Positions 1-15,707 of a stretch of DNA of 64,000 nt are shown piece after piece. The first letter of the stretch is position 1, and each line of letters opens with the position of its first letter. The stretch comes from Nocardia panacis. GTDB taxonomy: Bacteria > Actinomycetota > Actinomycetes > Mycobacteriales > Mycobacteriaceae. A model generated the notes under the pieces. The model saw only the letters and a program-made list of their open reading frames with translations. It did no database searches and was not told the DNA's origin. The stretch is taken from assembly GCF_003598715.1 (NCBI RefSeq), contig NZ_QZFU01000023.1, positions 248,001 to 312,000 on the forward strand. Direction: 5' to 3'. The position numbers were made by a program, and so were the translations under genes.

Positions 1-7466
<7,466 letters not shown>

Positions 7467-7470
<4 letters not shown>

Positions 7471-8240
7471 CATCCTGCCAGCATCTGCGGCTCGCCGACG
7501 GCCGGAGTGTGGCCTGCACCAGTCCCGCCGAAACCCGCATGCTCTGGTCGGAGATGTCGGCCGCCGGGTTCTATCGCCTGGCCGCCGCCCAATTGCGGCC
7601 CGGCGACCTGGTCGTCGACGTCGGAGCCAATGTCGGGCTGTCCGCGATGATGTTCGCCGACACCTGTCCGGGTGTGCGGGTGATCGCGGCCGAACCCGCG
7701 CCCGCGATCTTCGAATGTCTGCGTCAGAACCTGGCGGCCTTCGTCCCGCGCGGCACCGCCGCTCAGGTCGCGCTCGGCGCGGAATCCGGCGTGCTGCCGT
7801 TCACGGTGTACCCGCGCGCCTCCGCCAATTCCAGCCTGTACGCCGACCCGGACGCCGACACCGCCGCCACCCGGATCTTCCTGCGCAACAGCGGCTTACC
7901 CGACGACGCCATCGACGCGCTCACCGCCGGACTGCATGTGGGCGAGCAGATCGAGGTCGAGGTCACCACGGTGTCCAAACTGCTGGCGGGCCATGACGCG
8001 CGCTCGGCCATCGGGGTGCTGAAGATCGATGTGGAGCGCGCCGAATTCGATGTGCTGCGCGGTATTTCCGACTCCGACTGGGCGCGGGTGCGGACCGTGG
8101 TCGCCGAGGTGCACGATCACGACGGGCGCCTGGCGGAGTTCTGTTCGGAACTGTCCGTGCACGGACTGAGCCCGCGATCACGGCAGGATCCCGCACTGCG
8201 GGGCACCGAACTGCACGAGGTGTTCGCCGTCCGCGGGTGA
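7467..8240 (+). CDS. FkbM family SAM-dependent methyltransferase
   Basis: This 257-residue protein starts on an ATG that shares four bases (ATGA) with the NRPS stop, implying translational coupling and a role in the same pathway. It has a class I methyltransferase nucleotide-binding motif, VVDVGANVGLSAM, near residue 50, followed by an acidic AAEPAP motif, and the later ILKIDVERAEFDVL stretch typical of FkbM proteins. Such enzymes usually O-methylate hydroxyl groups on sugars, polyketides or peptides. Methylation of the NRPS product, for instance at a hydroxylated residue, is inferred from position only. No signal peptide or membrane segment is seen. Confidence 0.85.
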
Positions 8241-8301
8241 TTGCCCGCCGCTCGGCGGGGATTGTCGATCTGTTCGCGTACATCGGCGCGCACTGACACA
8301 C

Positions 8302-9147
8302 CTACTGCGACAAACCCAGTTTTCCGGCCAACCGGGCAATGTAGGCGCGCACATCATCTGGAGACCGGTCCGGCAGACCGAAAACTGCTTCGGTGACGCC
8401 GGAGTCGGCCCATTGGGCGAGTTGGGCGGCGTCGTGGCGGCCTGCGAGGGCGATGATGTCGGGCAATCCTTGACGGCCCCGGGTGCGCCAGATGTGGTGC
8501 AGGAGTCCGATTTTCGGGGAGATATCGGATTCGGCGGGGGTGGTGATCCAGCCGTCGGCGTTGCGGGCGAGCCAGGTGAAGGATTTCTCGGTGCCCGCGC
8601 AGCCGAGTAGGACCGGGATGTTCTTCTGGGGTTTGGGCCAGGACCAACTGGGGGCGAAGGATACGAATTCGCCTTCGTAGCTTGCTTCTTCGTTGGTCCA
8701 GAGGGTGCGCACGGCCTCGAGGTGTTCGCGCAGGACGGTGCGTTTGCGGCCGGCGGGGACGCCGTGGTGGGCGAGTTCGTCGGTGTTCCAACCGAATCCG
8801 ACGCCGAGGCGGACGCGGCCGCCGGAGAGGTGGTCGAGGGTGGCGATGGTTTTGGCGAGGGCGATGGGATGATGTTCGGCGGGGAGCGCCACGGCGGTGG
8901 ACAGGGTGATGCGGGTGGTGACGGCGGCGGCGGTGGCCAGGGCGACCCAGGGGTCGAGGGTGCGCAGGTAGCGGTCGTCGGGGAGAGTTTCGTCGCCGGT
9001 GCGCGGGTGCGCGGCGGTGCGGGCGACGGGGATGTGGGTGTGCTCGGGGACGTAGAAGGTGGCGAATCCGGCGTCTTCGGCGGCGCGCGCGGCGTCGGCG
9101 GGGGTGATGCCCCGGTCGCTGGTGAACAGGACGATCCCGTAGCGCAT
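8302..9147 (-). CDS. LLM-class F420-dependent oxidoreductase (TIGR03619-like)
   Basis: 281-residue protein of the bacterial luciferase-like fold, with YGIVLFTSDRG at the N-terminus, YVPEH, a GGRVRLGVGFGW segment near residue 110 and the family's late VLLGCAG stretch. These enzymes use coenzyme F420 or FMN for hydride transfer; the substrate is not predictable. A GTG directly precedes the ATG at 9147. I chose the ATG because GGGAG lies six bases before it. A perfect palindrome matching the KstR consensus sits about 22 bases upstream (9170-9183), which suggests lipid- or sterol-linked control. Confidence 0.85.
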   Translation of the reverse strand: MRYGIVLFTSDRGITPADAARAAEDAGFATFYVPEHTHIPVARTAAHPRTGDETLPDDRYLRTLDPWVALATAAAVTTRITLSTAVALPAEHHPIALAKTIATLDHLSGGRVRLGVGFGWNTDELAHHGVPAGRKRTVLREHLEAVRTLWTNEEASYEGEFVSFAPSWSWPKPQKNIPVLLGCAGTEKSFTWLARNADGWITTPAESDISPKIGLLHHIWRTRGRQGLPDIIALAGRHDAAQLAQWADSGVTEAVFGLPDRSPDDVRAYIARLAGKLGLSQ

Positions 9148-9169
9148 CACACACTCCCGTCGGCAGAAT

Positions 9170-9183
9170 TAGAACAAGTTCTA
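9170..9183. promoter_or_regulatory. KstR-type operator (TAGAACAAGTTCTA)
   Basis: A perfect 14-bp palindrome that fits the published KstR consensus TNNAACNNGTTNNA at every fixed position. It lies about 22 bases upstream of the LLM oxidoreductase start on the minus strand, where a repressor would block transcription. KstR is a TetR repressor of sterol and lipid catabolism in mycobacteria and rhodococci. Binding here is inferred from the motif alone. Confidence 0.6.
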
Positions 9184-9356
9184 CCACGTGACGCGGGCGA
9201 CAACCAGGTCCGATTCCCACGCCATCGGGCGAGCGGTGGCCCGGTTCACAGGCTCGACACCCCTATCTACCTGCGGAAATCAAAGGGCGGAGCCGCCTTT
9301 ACACCTTTTGATGGATGCTGAGCTCCTCGGTGTATCCGTATCGTCGGTAGGAGTAG

Positions 9357-9375
9357 TTAGGGTAGCCATAGTAGC
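9357..9375. promoter_or_regulatory. Possible degenerate iron box (DtxR/IdeR half-site)
   Basis: TTAGGGTAGCC begins about 55 bases before the heme oxygenase start and agrees with the first half of the DtxR/IdeR consensus TTAGGTTAGSCTAACCTAA, but the second half matches poorly (about 11 of 19 positions overall). Iron control of heme oxygenase is known in corynebacteria. The site is listed for position and partial match only. Confidence 0.25.
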
Positions 9376-9413
9376 GGCGAACCCTGTGGCGCTCAGGTGA
9401 GGTGGTAGCACAT

Positions 9414-10085
9414 ATGTCGGAGACGATCGCGGAACCGATTCCCTTCTCCGCCCGTTTGCGCACTGCGACCGCACAGCAGCATTCCGATGCCGAGAACTCC
9501 AGTTTCGTCGGTGATCTGCTGAGCGGGCGACTCGGCTTCGATGCCTATGTAGGTCTCACCGGACAGCTCTGGTTCGTCTACCGGGCGCTCGAGGAGCGCG
9601 CTGCGCATCTGGCCGAGGATGCCGTCGCCGCCCCCTTCATCCGGCCCGAGCTGGCGCGCACGGCGGAACTCGAGCGCGATCTGACCCACCTCGCCGGACC
9701 CGACTGGCGCACCGGACTCGAGCCGCTGCCCGCGACGGCGGCCTACGCGGCGCGCATCGCCGAATGCGCGCGCGAGTGGCCCGCGGGCTATCTCGCGCAC
9801 CACTACACCCGCTACCTGGGCGACCTGTCCGGCGGTCAGATCATTCGCGATTCCGCCGAGAAGCAATGGGCGCTGCCCAAACGCGGTGACGGCGTGCGCT
9901 TCTACGTCTTCGATCAGATCGGCAATCCGGCCGCGTTCAAGCGCGAATATCGCACGCACCTGGACAATCTCGCACTCGAGGAGTCCGAGGCCGAGCGGGT
10001 GCTCGAGGAGGCGCAGCGCGCCTTCACCCACAATGCGGCCCTGTTCGGTGAGCTCTCGGCCGAATATCCAGTCCGCGCCGCGTAA
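9414..10085 (+). CDS. Biliverdin-producing heme oxygenase (HmuO-like)
   Basis: 223-residue cytoplasmic enzyme that opens heme to biliverdin, CO and ferrous iron, giving access to host heme iron. The proximal heme-ligand histidine is in TATAQQHSDAE near residue 22, and the distal helix carries YLGDLSGGQ, whose glycines let the helix kink over the heme. Length agrees with HmuO (about 215 residues). An upstream in-frame GTG at 9402 exists, but the ATG at 9414 is better spaced from GGTGG at 9401-9405 and gives the usual N-terminus. It is monocistronic and converges on the sugar transferase gene two bases away. Confidence 0.92.
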   Translation: MSETIAEPIPFSARLRTATAQQHSDAENSSFVGDLLSGRLGFDAYVGLTGQLWFVYRALEERAAHLAEDAVAAPFIRPELARTAELERDLTHLAGPDWRTGLEPLPATAAYAARIAECAREWPAGYLAHHYTRYLGDLSGGQIIRDSAEKQWALPKRGDGVRFYVFDQIGNPAAFKREYRTHLDNLALEESEAERVLEEAQRAFTHNAALFGELSAEYPVRAA

Positions 10086-10086
10086 T

Positions 10087-11499
10087 TCAGTAGCCGCGGC
10101 GTGCGAACGCCCCGATGGTCTTGGCGATGAGCAGCAGATCCAGCACCATGGACCAGTTCTCGACGTAGGTGAGTTCCAGGCGCGCGATGTCCTCGGTCGA
10201 TAGATCCGAACGTCCGCTCAGTTGCCACAGTCCGGTGAGACCGGGTTTCACCAGCGGCGTCCGCCGATCCTCTGATGCGCCGAAGATCGGCGGGCGCGGA
10301 CCGACCACGCTCATCTCGCCGCGCAGCACATTCAGGAATTGCGGCAGTTCGTCGAGTCCTCGACCGCGCAGGATCCGACCGATCGGGGTGAGGCCGCCCG
10401 CATCGACGACACGGAATCTGAGCATGCGGAATGGTTTGCCACCCACTCCGATTCGCTCCTCACCCGCGAAGACCGGCCCGGGGCCGGACAGCTTGACCAG
10501 TATCGCGACGCCCACCAGGGTCGGCACCATCGCGAGCAGCGCGGCGGCGGCGAAACAAAGATCGAAGGCGGTCTTGGCGGCCGACTTCGCGCGGTCGTAG
10601 CGCGGTTCGGCCAGATGCAGCATGGGCATGCCCGCCACCACCCGGTTGGTCAGGCGAGTGCCCGCCACATCGATCAGACCGGGCGCGACGATCAATTCGA
10701 CGCCGAGCGGATCCAGATCCCAGGCCATGCGCCGCAATTCGTCGGGGCCGAGATGGTCGGTGACGGTGACCGCGACGGTGTCGGCTCGGCTGGCGCGCAC
10801 CGCCTGCAATACCGAGCGGTCGTCACCGATCACCGCGATGGGGCGGCCGCCCGCGGCGAAGTCGGGTCGCGCGGCACCGGGTCCGTTCGGAATGCACACG
10901 CCGACAACGTGATATCCGGCGGCCGGATCGTGGGAGAAGGCCGCGGCCATGGCGTCGGCGGCGGCGAGCGGACCCACGACCAGCACCGAACTGCGGTATT
11001 GGCCCCGTGCCCGGCGCGCGCGGGCGTGCCGTCGCCAGAGGTGTCGGCTCAGCATCAGCCCGAACAGGCCGAGTGGGAAGGCGATGGCCAGGTATCCGCG
11101 GGCGAATTCGATCCGCAGCAGCAGCGCGAGGATCGCGATGAGACCGAATAGTCGCAGGGTGGTCGCGACGAGGCGGCGATATTCCTCGGTGCCCGCCCCG
11201 ATGACCTGGGGTGCGCGTGTCCCGGCTGCCGCCAGGAAGGCGGTCCAGGTCAGCGCGAGCAGCACCGAGACCACGGTGTATCCGACCTCGTAGGGGGTGC
11301 GCCAATTCAGCGGCGCGCCGCCGGGACCGCCGAAGCGGATCACCTCGGCCAGGCCGACCGACGCCGCGATGACCGCGAAATCCGTTGCGGCGACCCGTCG
11401 TACGTACTCGGACTGCCACTGTTCGCGGGCCGAGCGCGGCAGGTCGCGGCGGGAGCGCGCATTGCGCGGCAAGCCGTGATCGGCGAAGTCGAAACCCAT
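10087..11499 (-). CDS. Polyprenyl-phosphate sugar-1-phosphate transferase (WcaJ/WbaP-like)
   Basis: 470-residue membrane protein that would transfer a sugar phosphate from an NDP-sugar to the lipid carrier, starting an envelope glycan. The N-terminal half has several hydrophobic helices and a CoA-binding-like domain. The C-terminal bacterial sugar transferase domain holds DLCFAAAALLAM, ERIGVGGKPFRMLRFR, GLDELPQFLNVLRGEMSVVGPRP and the closing KPGLTGLWQLSGRSD. The usual KFRTM is RFRVV here. The ATG at 11499 has GGGAGG six bases before it. It is divergent from the sugar-nucleotide operon that follows, which probably makes or modifies its substrates. Confidence 0.88.
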   Translation of the reverse strand: MGFDFADHGLPRNARSRRDLPRSAREQWQSEYVRRVAATDFAVIAASVGLAEVIRFGGPGGAPLNWRTPYEVGYTVVSVLLALTWTAFLAAAGTRAPQVIGAGTEEYRRLVATTLRLFGLIAILALLLRIEFARGYLAIAFPLGLFGLMLSRHLWRRHARARRARGQYRSSVLVVGPLAAADAMAAAFSHDPAAGYHVVGVCIPNGPGAARPDFAAGGRPIAVIGDDRSVLQAVRASRADTVAVTVTDHLGPDELRRMAWDLDPLGVELIVAPGLIDVAGTRLTNRVVAGMPMLHLAEPRYDRAKSAAKTAFDLCFAAAALLAMVPTLVGVAILVKLSGPGPVFAGEERIGVGGKPFRMLRFRVVDAGGLTPIGRILRGRGLDELPQFLNVLRGEMSVVGPRPPIFGASEDRRTPLVKPGLTGLWQLSGRSDLSTEDIARLELTYVENWSMVLDLLLIAKTIGAFARRGY

Positions 11500-11945
11500 G
11501 GCGCGCCTCCCCCTATGGATGGAAATTGCCCTGCTGCCGATCGTCGTCGATCGGGACAGCGGCCCAGCGTTCGGCCGCCTCGGGCGCTCGGAGTTTCGGC
11601 GGTCAGAACGAGATTGTTACAGACCACAATGTGATCCACATCCGGAATTGCCACGTGCACAATGTATTCCGGCGGGTAGCCGGCAGGGGGCCGGTCGGTA
11701 TGTGCCGAGCCGTCGGCGCAGCGTGCCGCGCGCCCGGCCGACTCGGGCCGCGAGAACACCGTTTGCCCGCGCGAAGCCGCGCACCCCGACCACCCGGAAA
11801 CGAACCGAAAGGTTCTCACCCCCAATCGATTTCATCCGATGCGCAAGCGTCCGTGGTTGTAACGTCTCACTGGATCGAGCCGAACCAGCCAACGGGGGCG
11901 GGTCATCCAGGACGATCGGCTACTCGGGCAGAAGGTGGGGCTTTC
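11500..11945. other. 446-bp divergent intergenic region
   Basis: No convincing gene. This stretch separates the sugar transferase from the operon starting at 11946 and must hold both promoters. It is less GC-rich than its surroundings around 11610-11680 and contains an inverted repeat CCGGAAT (11642-11648) / ATTCCGG (11666-11672) and a repeated CACAATGT. A 91-codon minus-strand frame through it looks non-coding. Confidence 0.5.
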
Positions 11946-13238
11946 GTGCGTTGTCGTCTCTGTGGTTGCGACCGTTTGGTCAGCGTGCTCGATCTCGGCG
12001 CGACACCCCCGTGCGAGAAGTTCCTCGGCCCGGACGAACTCGATTCGCCAGAGCCCACCTATCCCCTACACCTGCGCCTGTGCGAGGAATGCCTGCTCCT
12101 GCAGATTCCGGCGCTCATCACACCGGAGGAAACGTTCACCGAGTACGCGTACTTCTCCTCCTATTCCGACAGCTGGGTGCGCCACGCGAAAACCTTTGTG
12201 GCGCAGGCAATCGAACGTTTGAGCCTCGACTCGGACTCCTTCGTCGTCGAGGTGGCCAGCAATGACGGCTACCTGCTCCGGCACGCGGTGGCGGCGGGAA
12301 TTCCCTGCCTCGGCATCGAACCCTCGGTCAATGTCGGCGCGGCGGCCCGCGCGGCGGGCGTCCCCACCGAGACGGCATTCCTCACCGAGGAGTCCGCGCG
12401 GCGAATCCGCGCCGAGCACGGACCCGCGAATCTCGTGGTGGCCAACAACGTCTATGCCCACGTGCCGGATCTGCTCGACTTCACGGCCGGGCTGCGCGCC
12501 CTGCTCGCCGAGGACGGTTGGGTGTCCATCGAGGTGCATCACGCACTGAACCTGCTGCGACTCGGCCAGTTCGACACCATCTATCACGAGCATTTCCAGT
12601 ACTACACCCTGGCCTCGGCCGAACAGGCCCTGGCCACCGCCGATCTGCGCGTGGTCGATGTGGAATCGCTGACGACACACGGTGGTTCGATTCGCCTCTG
12701 GGCGCGCCCCAGCGCGGTCGCCGAACCCGGCGAGCGCGTGGACCGACTGCGCGAGATAGAGGACGAGGCCGGATTGCACAGCGCCTCCGGCTATCTCGAT
12801 CTGCGGCCGCGCGCCGAACAGGTGCGCCGCGAACTGTTGCGCTTCCTGCTCGACTGCCGCGACGCTGGCCGCCGCGTCGTCGGCTACGGCGCGCCGGGCA
12901 AGGGCAATACCCTGCTCAACTACTGCGGCATCCGCCCCGACCTGCTCGAGTACACCGTGGACCGCAATCCCTACAAGCACGGGAAGTTCACACCGGGCAC
13001 CAGGATCGCGATCCATCCGGTAGAACGCATCGACGAGGATCGGCCCGATGTGGTGCTGGTGCTCCCGTGGAATCTGGAAGCCGAGATCACCGCCCAGTTG
13101 GGGCATATCCGCGAATGGGGCGGCGAACTCGTCTATCCCCTGCCCACCCTGCACCACGCCGAATGGGCGGACCTGGATCGCGCCGAATCGGTGGCGCGAG
13201 CATCGATCGATATCACCACGGGGAGGCGGACGCGATGA
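11946..13238 (+). CDS. NDP-sugar C-methyltransferase (TylCIII/NovU/TcaB9 type)
   Basis: 430-residue enzyme of the three-domain family that adds a methyl branch to deoxy-keto sugars. The N-terminal zinc domain has CRLC near residue 2 and CEEC near residue 50. The SAM site is VVEVASNDGYLL. The catalytic segment YHEHFQYY (bases 12582-12605) keeps the Tyr-His-Glu-His set described for TcaB9. The C-terminal domain has VVGYGAPGKGNTLLNYCG. The frame is open far upstream, but the family N-terminus begins at GTG 11946, preceded by GGTGGGG. The stop overlaps the next gene by ATGA, starting a tightly coupled operon. Confidence 0.88.
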   Translation: MRCRLCGCDRLVSVLDLGATPPCEKFLGPDELDSPEPTYPLHLRLCEECLLLQIPALITPEETFTEYAYFSSYSDSWVRHAKTFVAQAIERLSLDSDSFVVEVASNDGYLLRHAVAAGIPCLGIEPSVNVGAAARAAGVPTETAFLTEESARRIRAEHGPANLVVANNVYAHVPDLLDFTAGLRALLAEDGWVSIEVHHALNLLRLGQFDTIYHEHFQYYTLASAEQALATADLRVVDVESLTTHGGSIRLWARPSAVAEPGERVDRLREIEDEAGLHSASGYLDLRPRAEQVRRELLRFLLDCRDAGRRVVGYGAPGKGNTLLNYCGIRPDLLEYTVDRNPYKHGKFTPGTRIAIHPVERIDEDRPDVVLVLPWNLEAEITAQLGHIREWGGELVYPLPTLHHAEWADLDRAESVARASIDITTGRRTR

Positions 13239-14011
13239 AAGTTGTCCTGTTCTGCGGCGGCTACGGCATGCGCATGCGCGACGGATCCGACGACATGATT
13301 CCCAAACCCATGCAACTGGTGGGTCCGCGCCCGCTGCTGTGGCATGTCATGCGCTATTACGCGCATTTCGGGCATCGGGATTTCATCCTGTGCCTGGGCT
13401 ACGGGGCCGAGCACATCAAGAACTTCTTCCTCACCTACGAGGAGTCGGTCTCCAATGACTTCGTCATCCGGGAGGGCCGAGTCGAGTTGCTGCGCACCGA
13501 TATCAGCGACTGGTCGATCACCTTCGTCGACACCGGTGTGGAATCCCCCATCGGCGAGCGCCTGCGCCGGGTGCGCGAATACCTCGACGGCGAGCAGTTC
13601 TTCCTCGCCAACTACGCCGACGTGCTCACCGATGCCCCGCTGGAGGAGATGATCACCCGTTTCATCGCCTCGGGCATGGCGGCCTCGATGATGGTGGTGC
13701 CACCCCAGTCCTCGTTCCACTGCGTGGATCTCGGCCCCACCGGGGAGGTCAAGGAGATCATGCCGGTCTCGCGCATGCCGCTGTGGGAGAACGGCGGCTA
13801 CTTCGTGCTCACGCAGGAGATCTTCGATCTGCTGCCGCCCGGCGGGGATCTGGTCGCCGACGCGTGCGGCGCGCTGGCCGGACAGGGCAGATTGTTCGGC
13901 TATCGGCACCAAGGGTTCTGGAAGCCCGCCGACACCTTCAAGGAGCGGGCCGAACTCGACCGCGACTACCGGACCGGCCGCAGGCCGTGGATGGTTTGGG
14001 AGCACGCGTGA
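13235..14011 (+). CDS. Sugar-1-phosphate nucleotidyltransferase (RfbF-like cytidylyltransferase family)
   Basis: 258-residue Rossmann-type nucleotidyltransferase with the pyrophosphorylase signature LFCGGYGMRMRDG at residue 5, the metal/base-binding KPMQLVGPRPLLWH, and FILCLGYGAEHIKNFF as in glucose-1-phosphate cytidylyltransferases. It would activate a sugar 1-phosphate, probably with CTP, for the methyltransferase and epimerase in the same operon. ATGA overlaps the gene before and GTGA the gene after. Nucleotide and sugar are inferred from family resemblance. Confidence 0.82.
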   Translation: MKVVLFCGGYGMRMRDGSDDMIPKPMQLVGPRPLLWHVMRYYAHFGHRDFILCLGYGAEHIKNFFLTYEESVSNDFVIREGRVELLRTDISDWSITFVDTGVESPIGERLRRVREYLDGEQFFLANYADVLTDAPLEEMITRFIASGMAASMMVVPPQSSFHCVDLGPTGEVKEIMPVSRMPLWENGGYFVLTQEIFDLLPPGGDLVADACGALAGQGRLFGYRHQGFWKPADTFKERAELDRDYRTGRRPWMVWEHA

Positions 14012-14655
14012 TTCGGCTTGCCACGGGGCCGGTGGCCGAGGTCGCGCTGATCGGCGCGCACTGCGACGATATCGCCATCGGCATGGGCGCGACGCTGCTC
14101 ACGCTGGCGCGCAGGCAGCCGCGGCTGCGGGTGCGCGCGCTGGTGCTGTGCGGGGCGGGCACCGAACGGGAGAACGAGGAGTGGGCCGCGCTGGAGGCAT
14201 TCTGTCCCGGCGCGCATCTGGAACTCACGGTGCTCGACCTGCCCGACGGCCGCACTCCGGCGCAGTGGGACCGGGTCAAGCGCGCGCTCAATACCTTTCG
14301 CCGCCAGACGAATCCGGATCTGGTCTACGCGCCGCAACCCCGCGACGCGCACCAGGACCACCGGCTGCTCGCCGAGTTGACGCCCACCGAATTCCGTGAC
14401 CACCTGATCCTCGGCTACGAGATCCTCAAGTGGGAGACCGATACTCCGACTCCCACTCTGTACCAGCCGATCACCGAGGAAGTCGCCGAGGAGAAGGCGC
14501 GGCTGCTGCTCAAACACTATCCGTCCCAGGTGGATCGGGACTGGTTCGACGCGCAGACCTTCCTCGGACTGACCCGGGTGCGCGGCGTGCAGTGCCGCGC
14601 GCCGCACGCCGAGGCGTTCGTGGTCGCCAAAGTCAGTGTCGAATTCGGGGGATGA
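14008..14655 (+). CDS. PIG-L family N-deacetylase
   Basis: 215-residue zinc-dependent deacetylase. The metal and catalytic motif GAHCDDIAIG lies near residue 14 and the second zinc motif HQDH near residue 117. The family includes MshB, which removes acetyl groups from N-acetylglucosaminyl compounds. The GTG start at 14008 overlaps the previous stop (GTGA). Its place between a nucleotidyltransferase and an epimerase suggests the pathway deacetylates an amino sugar. The substrate is unknown. Confidence 0.83.
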   Translation: MIRLATGPVAEVALIGAHCDDIAIGMGATLLTLARRQPRLRVRALVLCGAGTERENEEWAALEAFCPGAHLELTVLDLPDGRTPAQWDRVKRALNTFRRQTNPDLVYAPQPRDAHQDHRLLAELTPTEFRDHLILGYEILKWETDTPTPTLYQPITEEVAEEKARLLLKHYPSQVDRDWFDAQTFLGLTRVRGVQCRAPHAEAFVVAKVSVEFGG

Positions 14656-14669
14656 GGAGGTTATCGAAC

Positions 14670-15701
14670 ATGCGAGTTCTGGTCACCGGGCACCAAGGGT
14701 ATCTGGGCACCGTGATGGTTCCGGTGTTGCGCGGCAACGGACACGAGGTCGTCGGGCTCGACAGCGGGTTCTTCGCCGACTGCGTACTGGGCGAATTGCC
14801 CGGCGATCCGGAGGGTTTGGCGGTGGACCTGCGCGATGTGACCGAGCAGCAATTGCGGGGGTTCGACGCGGTGGTGCACCTGGCGGCGCTGTCGAATGAT
14901 CCGCTCGGCGCGCTCGCGCCCGAGATCACCTACGACATCAATCATCACGCGTCGGTGCGGTTGGCGCGGTTGGCGAAACAAGCGGGCGTGCGCCGGTTCC
15001 TGTATGCCTCGACCTGTTCGGTGTACGGGGCGGCGGGCGAGGATTTGGTCACCGAGGACGCGCCGCTGCGCCCCGTCACCCCGTACGCCGAGAGCAAGGT
15101 GCGGGTGGAGGACGATGTGGCGGCGCTCGCCGATTCGGGCTTCTCCCCTGTATTCCTGCGCAATGCCACGGCTTTCGGCTTCTCGCCGCGACTGCGCGCC
15201 GATATCGTGCTCAATAACCTGGTGGGCTACGCCGTGCTCACCGGGGAGGTGAAGGTGCTCTCCGACGGCACACCGTGGCGGCCGCTGGTGCATGCGCGCG
15301 ATATCGCGTGGGCCTTCGCCACCTGTCTGTCGGCGCCCGTCGAAGCCATTCACAGCCGGGCCTTCAATATCGGCACCGAGCACAACAACCTCACCGTCGC
15401 GCAGATCGCGCAGGCGGTGGTCGAGGCGGTGCCCGGCTCGCGGCTGGCCATCACCGGCGAGACCGGCGCCGATCCGCGCTCGTATCGGGTCGATTTCAGT
15501 GCGGTCCGGCGCGATCTGGGCTACCGGGCGCGCTGGTCGGTGCAGGCGGGCGCGGAGGAGTTGGCCACCGAGTACGCCCAGCGGGGACTCACCAGCGCGG
15601 ACTTCTTCCGTCGGTTCACCCGGCTGGCCCATCTGAAGCGGTTGCAGGAGTCCGGAATTCTCGACGCGACCATGCGGCGCGCGGTGCCGACCCATGCGTA
15701 G
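14670..15701 (+). CDS. NAD-dependent epimerase/dehydratase
   Basis: 343-residue extended short-chain dehydrogenase. The NAD-binding motif VTGHQGYLG is at residue 5, the active-site Ser/Thr in ASTCSVYG, and the catalytic pair in YAESK. A later RPLVHARDIAWAF stretch is typical of NDP-sugar epimerases and dehydratases. An ATG at 14652 overlaps the deacetylase stop, but the second ATG at 14670 has a GAGGAGG site nine bases upstream and yields the canonical MRVLVTG start, so I prefer it. It acts on the NDP-sugar of this operon; which carbon is changed cannot be told. Confidence 0.85.
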   Translation: MRVLVTGHQGYLGTVMVPVLRGNGHEVVGLDSGFFADCVLGELPGDPEGLAVDLRDVTEQQLRGFDAVVHLAALSNDPLGALAPEITYDINHHASVRLARLAKQAGVRRFLYASTCSVYGAAGEDLVTEDAPLRPVTPYAESKVRVEDDVAALADSGFSPVFLRNATAFGFSPRLRADIVLNNLVGYAVLTGEVKVLSDGTPWRPLVHARDIAWAFATCLSAPVEAIHSRAFNIGTEHNNLTVAQIAQAVVEAVPGSRLAITGETGADPRSYRVDFSAVRRDLGYRARWSVQAGAEELATEYAQRGLTSADFFRRFTRLAHLKRLQESGILDATMRRAVPTHA

Positions 15702-15707
15702 GCGTCG

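Noticed and set aside
11625..11640. CRP-like TGTGATCCACA
   Set aside because: Only one half fits TGTGA-N6-TCACA; spacing is wrong for the second half.
11385..11945. N-terminal extension of the first C-methyltransferase
   Set aside because: It overlaps the divergent sugar transferase, lacks conserved motifs and precedes the family's usual start at 11946.
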